Of a stretch of DNA of 64,000 nucleotides, positions 1-8,235 are shown piece by piece. The number at the start of each line of letters is the position of its first letter. Within the stretch, counting starts at the first letter, position 1. Under the pieces are notes generated by a model. The model was not told the origin of the DNA. It saw only the letters and a list, made by a program, of their open reading frames with translations, and ran no database searches. The stretch comes from Enterococcus raffinosus. GTDB taxonomy: Bacteria > Bacillota > Bacilli > Lactobacillales > Enterococcaceae. A program made the translations under genes and the position numbers. The stretch covers positions 1-64,000 of the forward strand of contig NZ_JXLA01000018.1 of NCBI RefSeq assembly GCF_001886185.1, read 5' to 3'.

Positions 1-1
1 T

Positions 2-892
2 TTTGGTCTAACTTTTGGGGGTCGGCTCAGCACGATGATGAGTATTTTTTCTGGAACCATGATGCTGGCCATTTTTCTACCAAAGACGATCAATGAAGTT
101 CCCGCTCTTACGCTCAATTCAATACTACTTATATTGATAATGGGGATCTTTTCGAGCGCTGTCGCGTACGTTTCATGGACAAAGGCCTTTGAAGTAGCAG
201 AAAATGCAGCATCCGTTAGCAATTATACGTATATAACGCCCTTATTGACCACAGTATTGGGACTAGCTATTGCAAAAGAATCATTAAATCTATCTAAGGT
301 TTTTGGCGGTTTGATTATTTTATCTGGATTACTTTTGTTTAATAGTGGTCAGTTATTTTCAAAAAAAGTAGAAATCAGGCGCTTGAAGATGGAAGAATTA
401 GAAGAAGCAGCCCGCGTAATTCGAGAAAGTTTTGCTACTGTAGCGGATGAATTTGGATTGACTTGCGATAACTGTCCGACCAATGGCGCCTTTACTGAGG
501 CAAAGCATTTGAGAAGCGATTTAGAAAATGGGAATCAGCTGTTTGGTGTCTTTTTCGGAAGGAAAATGATTGTTTTTTTTGAATTGGTTTATAAAGAAAA
601 TCAACAAGCAACCCTCGATAAAGTAGGGATTATCCCGGTAGAAAGAGAAAATAAGTACGGTGAATTTATATTAAACAACGCTCGAAGGATTGCCCAAAAC
701 GACCAAATGAAACAGATAAACATTGGAATCATTAAAGAAAATAATCGATTAAAAGAGTGGTACCAAAGAAACGGCTACCAAATTGTTTGTAGTGAGAATT
801 TCTCCCACTTACTGTTTGAAGTATTGTATTTACAATTAGATATAATAGAGGAGATAGATAATGGACAAGCAGAGTGCGGTCAATCAAATTAA
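2..892 (+). CDS. DMT/EamA-family transporter (C-terminal part) fused to a GNAT acetyltransferase domain; 5' end outside window
   Basis: The reading frame is open to the window edge, so this is the 3' part of a longer gene. The first about 115 visible residues hold hydrophobic helices typical of the second EamA repeat of drug/metabolite transporters, ending in the usual last helix (GGLIILSGLLLFN). With no stop, the protein continues into a soluble domain of about 170 residues beginning EIRRLKMEELEEAARVI and containing a GNAT-like segment (NNRLKEWYQRNGYQIV). EamA proteins normally end after the last helix, so this is a transporter-acetyltransferase fusion or a readthrough of two ancestral genes. 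Substrate is unknown. It overlaps the next gene by 32 bases, suggesting translational coupling. Confidence 0.75.
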   Translation, partial: FGLTFGGRLSTMMSIFSGTMMLAIFLPKTINEVPALTLNSILLILIMGIFSSAVAYVSWTKAFEVAENAASVSNYTYITPLLTTVLGLAIAKESLNLSKVFGGLIILSGLLLFNSGQLFSKKVEIRRLKMEELEEAARVIRESFATVADEFGLTCDNCPTNGAFTEAKHLRSDLENGNQLFGVFFGRKMIVFFELVYKENQQATLDKVGIIPVERENKYGEFILNNARRIAQNDQMKQINIGIIKENNRLKEWYQRNGYQIVCSENFSHLLFEVLYLQLDIIEEIDNGQAECGQSN

Positions 893-1796
893 TCTTGAAT
901 ACCCTGATTTTTTTATTGAGAAAATAGAGTTTCTGGGATCAGGCTTTGATAGTGAAGCTTTTCTAATAAATCAGATCTATGTTTTTAAGTTTCCTCGCCA
1001 TCAAAAGGCGGCCAAAAATCTTTATAAGGAAGCTTTGATATTGAAGGAAATAAAAGGTCAGGTACCGTTGAAGGTTCGCGACATTTGCTTTGTCGGAGAA
1101 TCAGATGCATTAAACGAACTACAATTTGTAGGGTATGAAAAAATGGAGGGTGTTCCTCTAGTTGCAGAGATTTTAGCGACATTGACGAAAGAACGGAAGG
1201 ATAAATTAGCCAAGGAGCTTGCTGCTTTTTTCAAAGCACTTCATGGAATTGATCTGTCAATTACGATCGAGGGACTTGAGGTAGAGAAAAAGAGTAAAGC
1301 AAAACATGAATATAAAGTAATTAAGGAAAGTGCATATCCATTTTTGAAGGATTCTGTTAAAAATCAAATTGATAAAGTTTATCAAAGATTACTAAATCAG
1401 GAATTTCATGATAAGAATTGCTTGATTCACAATGATTTTGGTGCTAGTAATGTTTACTACGATTTATCAACCAATGAGATTAATGGTGTAATCGATTTCG
1501 GTGATAGTGCGATTTATGATCGTGATATGGAATTTGTTTGTTTGATGTATGATTACGAAGAAGGATTCGATCAAGAGTTTGTTCAAAAGTTGATAGATTA
1601 CTATGGGGTTGATCCCGCTAGTCTGATCAATAAGTTCAATTTTACTGGTTTTTATAATCAACTTGAAAATATCTATTTAGGAAAAGAATTCGAGATGAAG
1701 GAACTATTAGACGAAAGTATTCATAGCATTCAAAAGGGCATAGAAGGATATGAAGAGAATATTTTGAAAGAAGATAAAACGAAATATTACCTCTAG
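861..1796 (+). CDS. APH(2'')-like aminoglycoside phosphotransferase family protein
   Basis: A 311-residue kinase of the APH/choline-kinase fold. The catalytic loop is HNDFGASN (His190, Asp192, Asn197) and the metal-binding motif is IDFGD (Asp212), both intact. The segment around these motifs, with the following DRDMEFVCLMYD, resembles APH(2'') enzymes, which phosphorylate gentamicin-type aminoglycosides with ATP or GTP. The N-terminal lobe contains the FKFPRH strand that normally carries the nucleotide-binding Lys. The start overlaps the upstream transporter-GNAT gene and has a GAGGAG ribosome site. Family membership is clear; whether it confers resistance or acts on another small molecule cannot be told from sequence. 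Confidence 0.8.
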   Translation: MDKQSAVNQINLEYPDFFIEKIEFLGSGFDSEAFLINQIYVFKFPRHQKAAKNLYKEALILKEIKGQVPLKVRDICFVGESDALNELQFVGYEKMEGVPLVAEILATLTKERKDKLAKELAAFFKALHGIDLSITIEGLEVEKKSKAKHEYKVIKESAYPFLKDSVKNQIDKVYQRLLNQEFHDKNCLIHNDFGASNVYYDLSTNEINGVIDFGDSAIYDRDMEFVCLMYDYEEGFDQEFVQKLIDYYGVDPASLINKFNFTGFYNQLENIYLGKEFEMKELLDESIHSIQKGIEGYEENILKEDKTKYYL

Positions 1797-1870
1797 TAAA
1801 CAACTACTAGAGATAATATTATTTCTGACGCGTCGTTTTTTTTGATTCAAAGAGGTACTACCGATTAAAT

Positions 1871-1926
1871 AACAATACTTAAACCGCTAAACATTGCCAC
1901 TCGTTTAGCGGTTTAAGTATTGTTTT
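1871..1926. terminator. Bidirectional intrinsic terminator
   Basis: A perfect 22-bp inverted repeat (arms 1871-1892 and 1903-1924, 10-base loop) lies between two convergent genes. The arms start and end with A-rich and T-rich sequence, so the hairpin can terminate both the APH-like gene and the DUF1003 gene. Confidence 0.85.
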
Positions 1927-2611
1927 AGTTTTTTTCTTGATCAGAATGTTTTGTTATTTCTTGTAAAAGCTCAATTTGGAGCTGCTGAAGTTCAATAAGA
2001 AGTTGCCATTTTGATTCCATCAAGTAGTCAAGTTTTTCATGAAGGAGGTGGATTTCCACTTCAGATTTAACATTTACTTCATAATCGTTGTCTGCTTCGA
2101 CTCGATCCCGTTCTGTCTGGCGATTTTGACTCATTAAAATTATGGGTGCTTGAATAGCAGCTAGACAAGATAAGGCTAAGTTTAGCAAAATGTATGGAAA
2201 TTTATCAAAAGGTTCAAAAAATAACGGAAATGTATTTAAAGTAATCCAAGCTGCTAAGACAAGAATGAAGAATATAATAAAGGTCCAGCTTCCACCAAAT
2301 TTCGCAATGTCATCCGCAACTTTTTGACCAAATGTTTCTTTGTGTTTCAGTTTGTCATTAACATTTTTTATATGAACCTCTTCTGATCGTATTCTATGCT
2401 TCAGCTTTTGATTAAACTGCTTTGAAGTAGAACACTCCTTACTTAATAAATGATTCATATATAGAATACGAAAATTTAGCAGTGTCATTCGAGAAATAGT
2501 GGAGTGAGTAGTTAATTTGCTATCCATCTGTAAAATGAATTCTTGAAGTTCGACATCTAGACTAGAAATTTGAAAAAATTGATCAGAATGTTTATTCGAC
2601 AAAAGAATCAC
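1925..2611 (-). CDS. DUF1003 family membrane protein
   Basis: A 228-residue protein matching the DUF1003 layout: a charged N-terminal half, the segment FGQKVADDIAKFGGSWTFI leading into a first membrane helix (about residues 108-130), a short loop, a second helix (about 140-162), then QAPIILMSQNRQTERDR and a C-terminal coiled-coil-like helix rich in Glu, Leu and Gln. DUF1003 proteins are widespread inner-membrane proteins of unknown function. The 3' end abuts the bidirectional terminator. It has no operon partner in the window. Confidence 0.85.
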   Translation of the reverse strand: MILLSNKHSDQFFQISSLDVELQEFILQMDSKLTTHSTISRMTLLNFRILYMNHLLSKECSTSKQFNQKLKHRIRSEEVHIKNVNDKLKHKETFGQKVADDIAKFGGSWTFIIFFILVLAAWITLNTFPLFFEPFDKFPYILLNLALSCLAAIQAPIILMSQNRQTERDRVEADNDYEVNVKSEVEIHLLHEKLDYLMESKWQLLIELQQLQIELLQEITKHSDQEKN

Positions 2612-2933
2612 CTGCTTTTCTTTTAATCATAGCACTAAGTAGTATGATCTATTTCCAAGATGCTTAAATAATAAAAAAGAAACGATATTGAATGTGACGA
2701 CAATAGAATATTGGCAGAAAAAGTAAAACTGTATTCCATGAATAGATTACTTTTTCAAACTCTATCGATTTTTCTTTGATATGTCGAATTTTATAACAGC
2801 ATAACTTGGTATTTTCATATTTTTTTATAATGAGAGTAAAAAATAAAAAAAGTTTCCTTTTTAACGAGCTAGATTGTGCGCTATAAGTGGATTGTTCATT
2901 TGTGAAAAGAAAATTTCTGTAAAAAAGTATCGT

Positions 2934-2963
2934 TTGACAGTCCTAATTTGATTAGTCTATAGT
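2934..2963 (+). promoter_or_regulatory. Sigma-A-type promoter with no annotated gene directly downstream
   Basis: TTGACA at 2934-2939 is followed after 18 bases by TATAGT at 2958-2963. The match to the vegetative consensus is good, but no recognisable gene follows for over 600 bases. A terminator-like hairpin lies about 150 bases downstream, so a short transcript is possible. A 25-codon frame (2978-3055) starts just after the predicted transcription start but lacks a convincing ribosome binding site. Confidence 0.5.
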
Positions 2964-3108
2964 CGAAATAGAAATACATGAGTAAAAGTAAACAAAAGAA
3001 CCAATTAATTTGCGTATGTTTAGTAAATCAGAAAAATACAGATGGAAACAGGTAGCTTAATACTTTGGATCACATATCATTTAATAGGGCACGAGACTCA
3101 TTAAAAAT

Positions 3109-3141
3109 GAGAAAATAATAAGTTTTGAATTTTCTCTTTTT
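3109..3141 (+). terminator. Terminator-like hairpin ending the possible small transcription unit
   Basis: GAGAAAAT (3109-3116) pairs with ATTTTCTC (3129-3136) and is followed by TTTTTC. Upstream A residues can extend the pairing. The rest of the stretch from 2612 to 3345, apart from this hairpin and the promoter at 2934, holds nothing I can assign except a 12-base direct repeat (3083-3094 and 3268-3279). Confidence 0.5.
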
Positions 3142-3309
3142 CATTACTTGTTATTCTAAGATTTCTCATTCATGATTCCTTGTTTTTAAAAGCTACTAGT
3201 TTAGGTTTGGCAAGATATCAACAGTTGTTTTTATGTCTAAATGAATGTTGAACTGTCATTTATTTAAATAGGGCACGAAATTACTACTTGTTTTTCTTTA
3301 GTGAAGTTG

Positions 3310-3340
3310 TTAACATGTGATTGAAGAAAGCGGTTACAAT
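3310..3340 (+). promoter_or_regulatory. Candidate promoter of the glycine reductase operon
   Basis: TACAAT at 3335-3340 lies about 13 bases before the first glycine aptamer and is a good -10 match. TTAACA at 3310-3315 could be the -35, although the 19-base spacing is long. The position just before the riboswitch supports the call; the -35 is uncertain. Confidence 0.4.
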
Positions 3341-3349
3341 AAATGGAAA

Positions 3350-3521
3350 ATTGCGGGAGAGTGCAGAACAGACTGTCACCGAAGGTATAAGCTGCAAGAT
3401 TTGCTGATTTTTGTAGTGAACATCTCAGGTAAATGGACCGTAATTGGATAAAACTCTGGAGAGCAGAAATGCGCCGAAGGAGCAACCCCTGAAAGGGGGG
3501 AATCTCTCAGGCTAGGAACAG
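3350..3521 (+). ncRNA. Tandem glycine riboswitch (gcvT-type, two aptamers)
   Basis: Two consecutive glycine aptamer signatures are visible. Aptamer 1 (about 3352-3440) has GCGGGAGAGTG, CACCGAAGG and ATCTCAGGTAAATGGACCG. Aptamer 2 (about 3455-3521) has CTGGAGAG, GCGCCGAAGGAGCAA, a C/G-rich variable hairpin and ATCTCTCAGGCTAGGAACAGAG. The short linker between them is typical of the tandem class. It sits directly before an intrinsic terminator and the grd operon, so glycine binding most likely permits readthrough into glycine reductase genes. Such riboswitches usually control gcv genes or glycine transporters; control of grd operons is also known in clostridia. Confidence 0.93.
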
Positions 3522-3523
3522 AG

Positions 3524-3558
3524 GACAACAGCACAAGGTGTTGTTGTCTTCTTTTTTA
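3524..3558 (+). terminator. Riboswitch expression-platform terminator
   Basis: GACAACAGCAC (3524-3534) pairs with GTGTTGTTGTC (3538-3548, one G-T pair) across a three-base loop and is followed by TTCTTTTTT. It directly follows aptamer 2, and its left arm abuts the 3' strand of the aptamer's closing helix. That fits a glycine-ON switch. Confidence 0.85.
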
Positions 3559-3634
3559 TGTCTAGAAAAGCAGATCGAAGAATAGGATAAATAAAATATT
3601 TGTGATTAACGGAACAAAAGGAAGGGATGAGTTA

Positions 3635-4024
3635 ATGAATGTAATAACCAATAATCCAAAAGTAAAAGAAAAAATTGGTAAAAAGTCTTCTATTCATTTT
3701 GTGAAAGGCGAATACAGAGATGTGTTAGATGAGGTAAAAAGACAGATTATTGAAGAACACATTTGCTTACTCTCTCATCCATTAAGCGGCAGTATCAAAC
3801 CCAATGAGACTTACTATATGACGATTTTTACTTCAGAGACCACTTCTCAATATATTGATATTGAGAGTTTAGAATATATTGAATCAGCGATCGAGGTCTA
3901 CGAAAAATTTATCAAGAATAAGCAGCGGCCTAACTGGTCCTTAGCAGTGCTGCAGGATTTTTCTTTTGTAGATTTTTATATCGCGCAAAGTACGTTGGAC
4001 AGAATGGGGGTGTCGATCGAGTAG
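3635..4024 (+). CDS. grdX: GrdX family protein
   Basis: A 129-residue protein at the first position of the glycine reductase operon, as grdX is in clostridia. Typical GrdX features are the early Pro-Lys-Val segment (NNPKVKEK), the central SHPLSGSIKPNETYY and the C-terminal SFVDFYIAQSTLDRMGVS. The biochemical role of GrdX is unknown. An upstream in-frame GTG exists at 3602, but ATG 3635 is preferred because AAAGGAAGGG lies 9-10 bases before it. Confidence 0.85.
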   Translation: MNVITNNPKVKEKIGKKSSIHFVKGEYRDVLDEVKRQIIEEHICLLSHPLSGSIKPNETYYMTIFTSETTSQYIDIESLEYIESAIEVYEKFIKNKQRPNWSLAVLQDFSFVDFYIAQSTLDRMGVSIE

Positions 4025-4062
4025 TTCAACGGCTTGCAACCAATTAGAACTGAGGTGAATAA

Positions 4063-5349
4063 ATGAAACTCGAAATTGGAAACATTGAAATCAAAGAAGT
4101 AATTTTAGGCGAAGAAGAGAAAATTGAAAATGGCACGTTAACCCTTGATCCGACGAAAATCAAAGAATTGGTTTTAGAAGACGATCGTTTAGCGGACTGT
4201 GAAATCGAAATCGCCAAACCGGGTGAGAGTGTTCGTATCACACCAGTAAAAGATGTGATCGAACCAAGATGCAAAGTTGATTCAGAAACAGGGATTTTTC
4301 CGGGAGTCATCAATAAAGTGGATGTTGTCGGCAGCGGCCGCACACATGTATTGAAAGGTTGCGGCGTTATGACGGTGGGGAAAATCGTCGGCTTCCAAGA
4401 AGGCATCGTGGATATGCAAGGACCTGGTTCTGAGCTGACCCCATTTTCACAATTAATCGAAATTTGTTTAGTTTTGAAACCACAAGCAGAGTTAGATCCT
4501 CATTTATATGAAGAAGCGGCTCGTTTAGCTGGACTAAAGGCTGCTGATTACATCGGAAAGCTGGGTAAAAAGGTCGAGCCCGACAACATTGAGACATTTG
4601 AAACATTGCCGTTATTAGAACAAATCCAACAATATCCGAATTTGCCAAAAGTTGGATACGTTTACATGCTTCAAACACAGGGCTTATTGCATGACACCTA
4701 CGTTTATGGGACAGATGCGAAACACATCATTCCTACGATCCTCTATCCAACAGAAGTCATGGATGGGGCAATCATCAGTGGAAACTGTGTGTCTGCATGT
4801 GATAAGAACACAACTTACCATCACTTGAATAATCCAGTGATCAAAGATTTGTATAAGCAACATGGGAAGGAAATCAACTTTGTAGGTGTAATTGTCACTA
4901 ATGAAACAGTTTATTTGAAAGATAAACACCGTTCCAGTGATTTTGTCGCAAAACTGACTGAGTATATTGGCTTAGACGGTGTCATTATCTCGCAGGAAGG
5001 CTTTGGAAATCCTGATACGGACTTGATTATGAACTGTAAGAAAGTCGAACAAAAAGGAATAAAAACAGTTATTGTTACAGATGAATATGCAGGAAGAGAT
5101 GGTGCTAGCCAGTCATTAGCAGATGCCGATAAATTGGCGACTGCAGTGGTTACTGGCGGAAATGCAAATGAAACGATCCAATTACCAAAAATGGATCGTT
5201 TAATCGGACAATTAGATTATGTCGATGTGATCGCAGGCGGCTTTGATGGCAGCTTGAAGGATGATGGCACGATTGAAGTTGAAATCCAGGCTATTACCGG
5301 TGCAACGAACGAACTTGGTTTTAACAAAATGTCTGCAAAAGGCGTTTAA
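4063..5349 (+). CDS. grdE: Glycine reductase complex component B, alpha/beta subunit proprotein
   Basis: A 428-residue homologue of GrdE. With GrdB it forms the substrate-specific protein B that binds glycine as a Schiff base before reductive deamination. In the family the proprotein is cleaved before a conserved cysteine, which becomes the pyruvoyl carbonyl group. The corresponding sequence here is [16 protein letters not shown], with the candidate Cys at residue 242. Length and position between grdX and grdA fit the family. A GAGGTG ribosome site precedes the ATG. The gene looks intact. Confidence 0.95.
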   Translation: MKLEIGNIEIKEVILGEEEKIENGTLTLDPTKIKELVLEDDRLADCEIEIAKPGESVRITPVKDVIEPRCKVDSETGIFPGVINKVDVVGSGRTHVLKGCGVMTVGKIVGFQEGIVDMQGPGSELTPFSQLIEICLVLKPQAELDPHLYEEAARLAGLKAADYIGKLGKKVEPDNIETFETLPLLEQIQQYPNLPKVGYVYMLQTQGLLHDTYVYGTDAKHIIPTILYPTEVMDGAIISGNCVSACDKNTTYHHLNNPVIKDLYKQHGKEINFVGVIVTNETVYLKDKHRSSDFVAKLTEYIGLDGVIISQEGFGNPDTDLIMNCKKVEQKGIKTVIVTDEYAGRDGASQSLADADKLATAVVTGGNANETIQLPKMDRLIGQLDYVDVIAGGFDGSLKDDGTIEVEIQAITGATNELGFNKMSAKGV

Positions 5350-5372
5350 ATCATAATAGGGAGGAAATACTA

Positions 5373-5846
5373 ATGACTTTAGATTTCAAGAACAAAAAAG
5401 TCTTAGTGATCGGCGACCGCGACGGTATCCCAGGACAAGCCATTGAAGCTTGTATTGAAGGTACCGGAGCTGACGTAATATTCTCATCTACAGAATGTTT
5501 CGTCTGAACGGCCGCTGGGGCAATGGACTTAGAAAATCAACGTAGAGTAAAAGAAGCAGCAGAAAACTTCGGAGCAGAGAATGTTGTTGTTCTGATCGGT
5601 GCTGCTGAAGGAGAGGCAGCTGGTTTAGCTGCTGAAACTGTCACAAATGGTGACCCTACGTATGCCGGTCCATTGACCAATGAACAGCTAGGTTTAGCTG
5701 TATATCACGCTGTAGAGCCAGAATTTAAAGAGGTTGTCGACCCAGATGTTTTTGAAGAGCAAATCGGCATGATGGAAATGGTTTTAGATGTTGATGACAT
5801 CATAGAAGAAGTATCGGAAATGAGGAATCAATACGCTAAATACTAA
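5373..5846 (+). CDS. grdA: Glycine reductase selenoprotein A (selenocysteine at residue 45)
   Basis: Translation from ATG 5373 (GGGAGG upstream) reads through an in-frame TGA at 5505-5507 and ends at TAA 5844-5846, giving 157 residues. The recoded site is [15 protein letters not shown], the hallmark of GrdA, in which Cys43-x-Sec is the redox motif that takes the carboxymethyl group from protein B as a selenoether. Naive gene calling yields only a truncated 107-residue frame from 5523. Protein A passes the carboxymethyl group to protein C and is re-reduced by thioredoxin. Decoding needs SelA, SelB, SelC and SelD, not encoded in this window. No confident stem could be drawn for the SECIS element after the TGA. 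Confidence 0.95.
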
Positions 5847-5864
5847 CTAGTAAAGGAGCGTCTT

Positions 5865-7166
5865 ATGACTAAGTTTAAAGTTGTTCACTACATCAATCAG
5901 TTTTATGCTGGGATTGGTGGTGAAGAAAAGGCGGATATCCAACCATTCTCAGAAGCAAAAGTAGTTGGTCCAGGACTTGCTTTTATGAATTCATTTGGTG
6001 ATGAAGCAGAAATCATCGGCACCGTTGTGTGTGGCGATAGTTTCTTTAATGAGAACTTGGATAGTGCCAAAAAGGATGTATTAGATCGTATCAAACAATT
6101 TGAACCAGATATCGTTATTGCAGGACCTGCGTTTAATGCTGGCAGATATGGAATCGCCTGTGGAGAAGTAGCACAAGCAGTGATGACTGAGTTGGGTGTT
6201 CCAGCAGTGACCGGAATGTACGAGGAAAACCCTGGTGTTGAAATGTATAAAAGGGGTGCTTATATTGTGCCAACTAGAAATAGTGCGGCGGGTATGAGAA
6301 AAGCGGTTCCTGTTATTGCGAATCTTGCGTTGAAATTGTTGAAGAATGAACAAGTTTCACCAGAAGCGGACAGTTACTTTGTTCGTTATCGAAAGAATTT
6401 TCAGGATGAAAAGCGCGGTTCAGCTCGAGCCGTGGATATGCTAGTTCGTAAGTTGAAGGACGAAGCGTTTACGACTGAATATCCGATGCCTGAATTTGAT
6501 AACGTCGCGCCAGCCACCGCGATAAGTGATCTGTCTAAAGCAAGAATAGCTCTTGTGACTTCTGGTGGAATTGTTCCAAAAGGCAATCCAGACCGTATTG
6601 AATCCAGTAGTGCTTCAAAGTATGGAACGTATTCAATTGAAAATGTGGATACTTTGAGCGCTGATTCTTACGAAACGGCTCACGGTGGGTATGACCCTGT
6701 TTATGCAAATCAAGATCCAAATCGAGTATTGCCATTAGATATAGTGAGAGAAATGGAAAAAGAAGGTGTGATCGGCAGCCTGCATGATTATTTCTATACG
6801 ACAGTTGGAAATGGAACTGCTGTTGCTAATGCTAAGAAATATGCGGCTGAAATCGCACAAAAATTAGTCGCTGATGGTGTTGATGCAGTCATTCTGACAT
6901 CCACCTGAGGAACCTGTACGCGTTGCGGTGCAACGATGGTAAAAGAAATTGAAAAAACAGGATTACCTGTGGTTCACATCTGTACAGTCGTTCCTATCTC
7001 GCAAACAGTTGGAGCGAATCGTATCGTTCCAGCCATTGCAATCCCTCACCCATTAGGCAATCCAAGCCTAAGCTTGAAGGAAGAGAAAAAACTTCGCCAC
7101 GGAATTGTCGAGAAAGCCTTAAAGGCAATGACGACCCCTGTAGACGAACAAACAGTCTTTGATTAA
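5865..7166 (+). CDS. grdB: Glycine reductase component B gamma subunit, selenoprotein (selenocysteine at residue 348)
   Basis: Starts at ATG 5865 (AAGGAG upstream), reads through TGA 6906-6908 and ends at TAA 7164-7166, giving 433 residues. The recoded context is LTSTUGTCTRCGAT, which matches the Sec site of GrdB and related selenoprotein B subunits. This subunit, with GrdE, attacks the substrate alpha-carbon during glycine deamination. Naive calling splits it into frames 5865-6908 and 6936-7166. A compact hairpin starts 13 bases after the TGA (see the SECIS-like entry). The gene is followed by a strong hairpin and then trxB. Confidence 0.95.
6909..6940 (+). promoter_or_regulatory. SECIS-like hairpin downstream of the grdB TGA
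   Basis: CGTTGC (6921-6926) pairs perfectly with GCAACG (6930-6935) around the loop GGT; flanking TAC and GTA can add pairs below. The loop lies 18-19 bases after the TGA and contains G-G-U, which resembles the SelB-binding apical loop of bacterial SECIS elements. The sequence also encodes TRCGAT, so it is under coding constraint. Confidence 0.55.
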
Positions 7167-7172
7167 TTGATG

Positions 7173-7202
7173 GTTGCCTGGGTGAGGTTTCACTCAGACA
7201 AC
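7173..7202 (+). other. Strong intercistronic hairpin between grdB and trxB
   Basis: GTTGCCTGGGTGA (7173-7185) pairs with TCACTCAGACAAC (7190-7202), with one mismatch and one G-T pair, around a GGTT loop. There is no T-run after it, so it is not a typical terminator. It may protect or process the mRNA at the junction between the selenoprotein genes and the thioredoxin genes. Confidence 0.5.
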
Positions 7203-7266
7203 TTAGAACAGAAGAATATCAAAGCTCAAGAAATTGTTTTCATATTTGTGAGAGGAGCTTAAAGAG

Positions 7267-8235
7267 ATGTACGATGTGATTATTATCGGAGGCGGTCCAG
7301 CTGGATTAACAGCTGCTTTATATAATGCAAGGGCACGACTTAAAGTTTTACTTTTAGAAAAAACAAAATTAGGCGGACAAATTGTTTCTACGCATGAAAT
7401 TGCGAACTTCCCAGGATCAATTAAAACCACGGAAAAAGAAACTTCAGGCCCAGAATTGATTAAACGCATGGCGGATCAAGCCCAGCAGTTTGGTGCTGAA
7501 ATCCAATTGCGCAAAGAAGTAACTGATTTGGATCTTGAAGGCAGCGTCAAAAAGATTAAGTGTAAGGATGGTAGCGTTTACGAGTCTCATGCAGTTATTT
7601 GTGCAAATGGTGCATTTCCAAGAGAAATTGGTTGTGCGGGTGAGCGGGAATTAGCTGGTAAAGGTGTTTCTTATTGTGCAACATGTGATGGTGCCTTTTT
7701 CGAAGATATGGAAGTATTTGTCATTGGTGGCGGAAACTCAGCGGTGGAAGAAGCGATGTTCATTACGACATTTGCTTGTAAAGTGACGATTATTCAAAAT
7801 TTAAGTGATCTGACTGCTGATGCGATTGCTGTTGAACAGGTGAAAGCCAATGACAAGATTGATTATATTTTTGACTCGGTTGTAGAAAGTATTGAAGGCG
7901 ATGGCATGGTAGAAGCTATGACGATCCGAAATACGAAAACCGATGAAGTAACACGCTTTGAAGCGGATGAAGACGATGGTTTATTTGGTATTTTCGTCTT
8001 TATCGGAAACGTACCAAGTACGAAACTTTATGAAGGAAAAATTCCATTAAATGAGTATGGCTATATGATTACCGATGATGCAATGTGTACGAAAGTACCA
8101 GGCGTTTTTGCGGCAGGGGATATGCGTCCCAAAGTATTGCGTCAAGTCGTAACGGCTACCGGGGATGGGGCAATCGCTGCCTTCTCAGCGCAAAAATATG
8201 TAGAAAAAATCAAAAGGGAGGTACCAACGACATGA
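7267..8235 (+). CDS. trxB: Thioredoxin reductase-like flavoprotein of the glycine reductase operon
   Basis: A 322-residue low-molecular-weight thioredoxin reductase. The N-terminal FAD motif is GGGPAGLTAALYNARA (residues 8-23), the redox pair is CATC (Cys137, Cys140) and the second dinucleotide motif is GGGNSAVEE (154-162). The region after it reads VTIIQNLSDLTADA, where NADPH-dependent enzymes have a HRRxxxR phosphate-binding motif, so the electron donor may not be NADPH. In the pathway it would reduce TrxA, which re-reduces selenoprotein A. It overlaps trxA by four bases (ATGA). Confidence 0.9.
   Translation: MYDVIIIGGGPAGLTAALYNARARLKVLLLEKTKLGGQIVSTHEIANFPGSIKTTEKETSGPELIKRMADQAQQFGAEIQLRKEVTDLDLEGSVKKIKCKDGSVYESHAVICANGAFPREIGCAGERELAGKGVSYCATCDGAFFEDMEVFVIGGGNSAVEEAMFITTFACKVTIIQNLSDLTADAIAVEQVKANDKIDYIFDSVVESIEGDGMVEAMTIRNTKTDEVTRFEADEDDGLFGIFVFIGNVPSTKLYEGKIPLNEYGYMITDDAMCTKVPGVFAAGDMRPKVLRQVVTATGDGAIAAFSAQKYVEKIKREVPTT

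Noticed and set aside
2978-3055. 25-codon peptide gene
   Set aside because: No convincing ribosome binding site and no similarity recognised; kept only as part of a possible small transcription unit.
5508-5545. SECIS hairpin after the grdA TGA
   Set aside because: Only weak, mismatched stems could be drawn by eye, so no element is claimed.
5523-5846. Separate 107-residue gene with ATG start
   Set aside because: It is the 3' part of grdA after the Sec TGA; the upstream frame carries the conserved GrdA N-terminus and CFVU motif.
6936-7166. Separate 76-residue gene after grdB
   Set aside because: It is the grdB C-terminus after the Sec TGA at 6906-6908, continuous in frame and homology.
8085-8234. 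49-residue N-terminal extension of TrxA
   Set aside because: It lies within trxB and reads as non-homologous sequence; ATG 8232 has a ribosome site and gives a normal thioredoxin.
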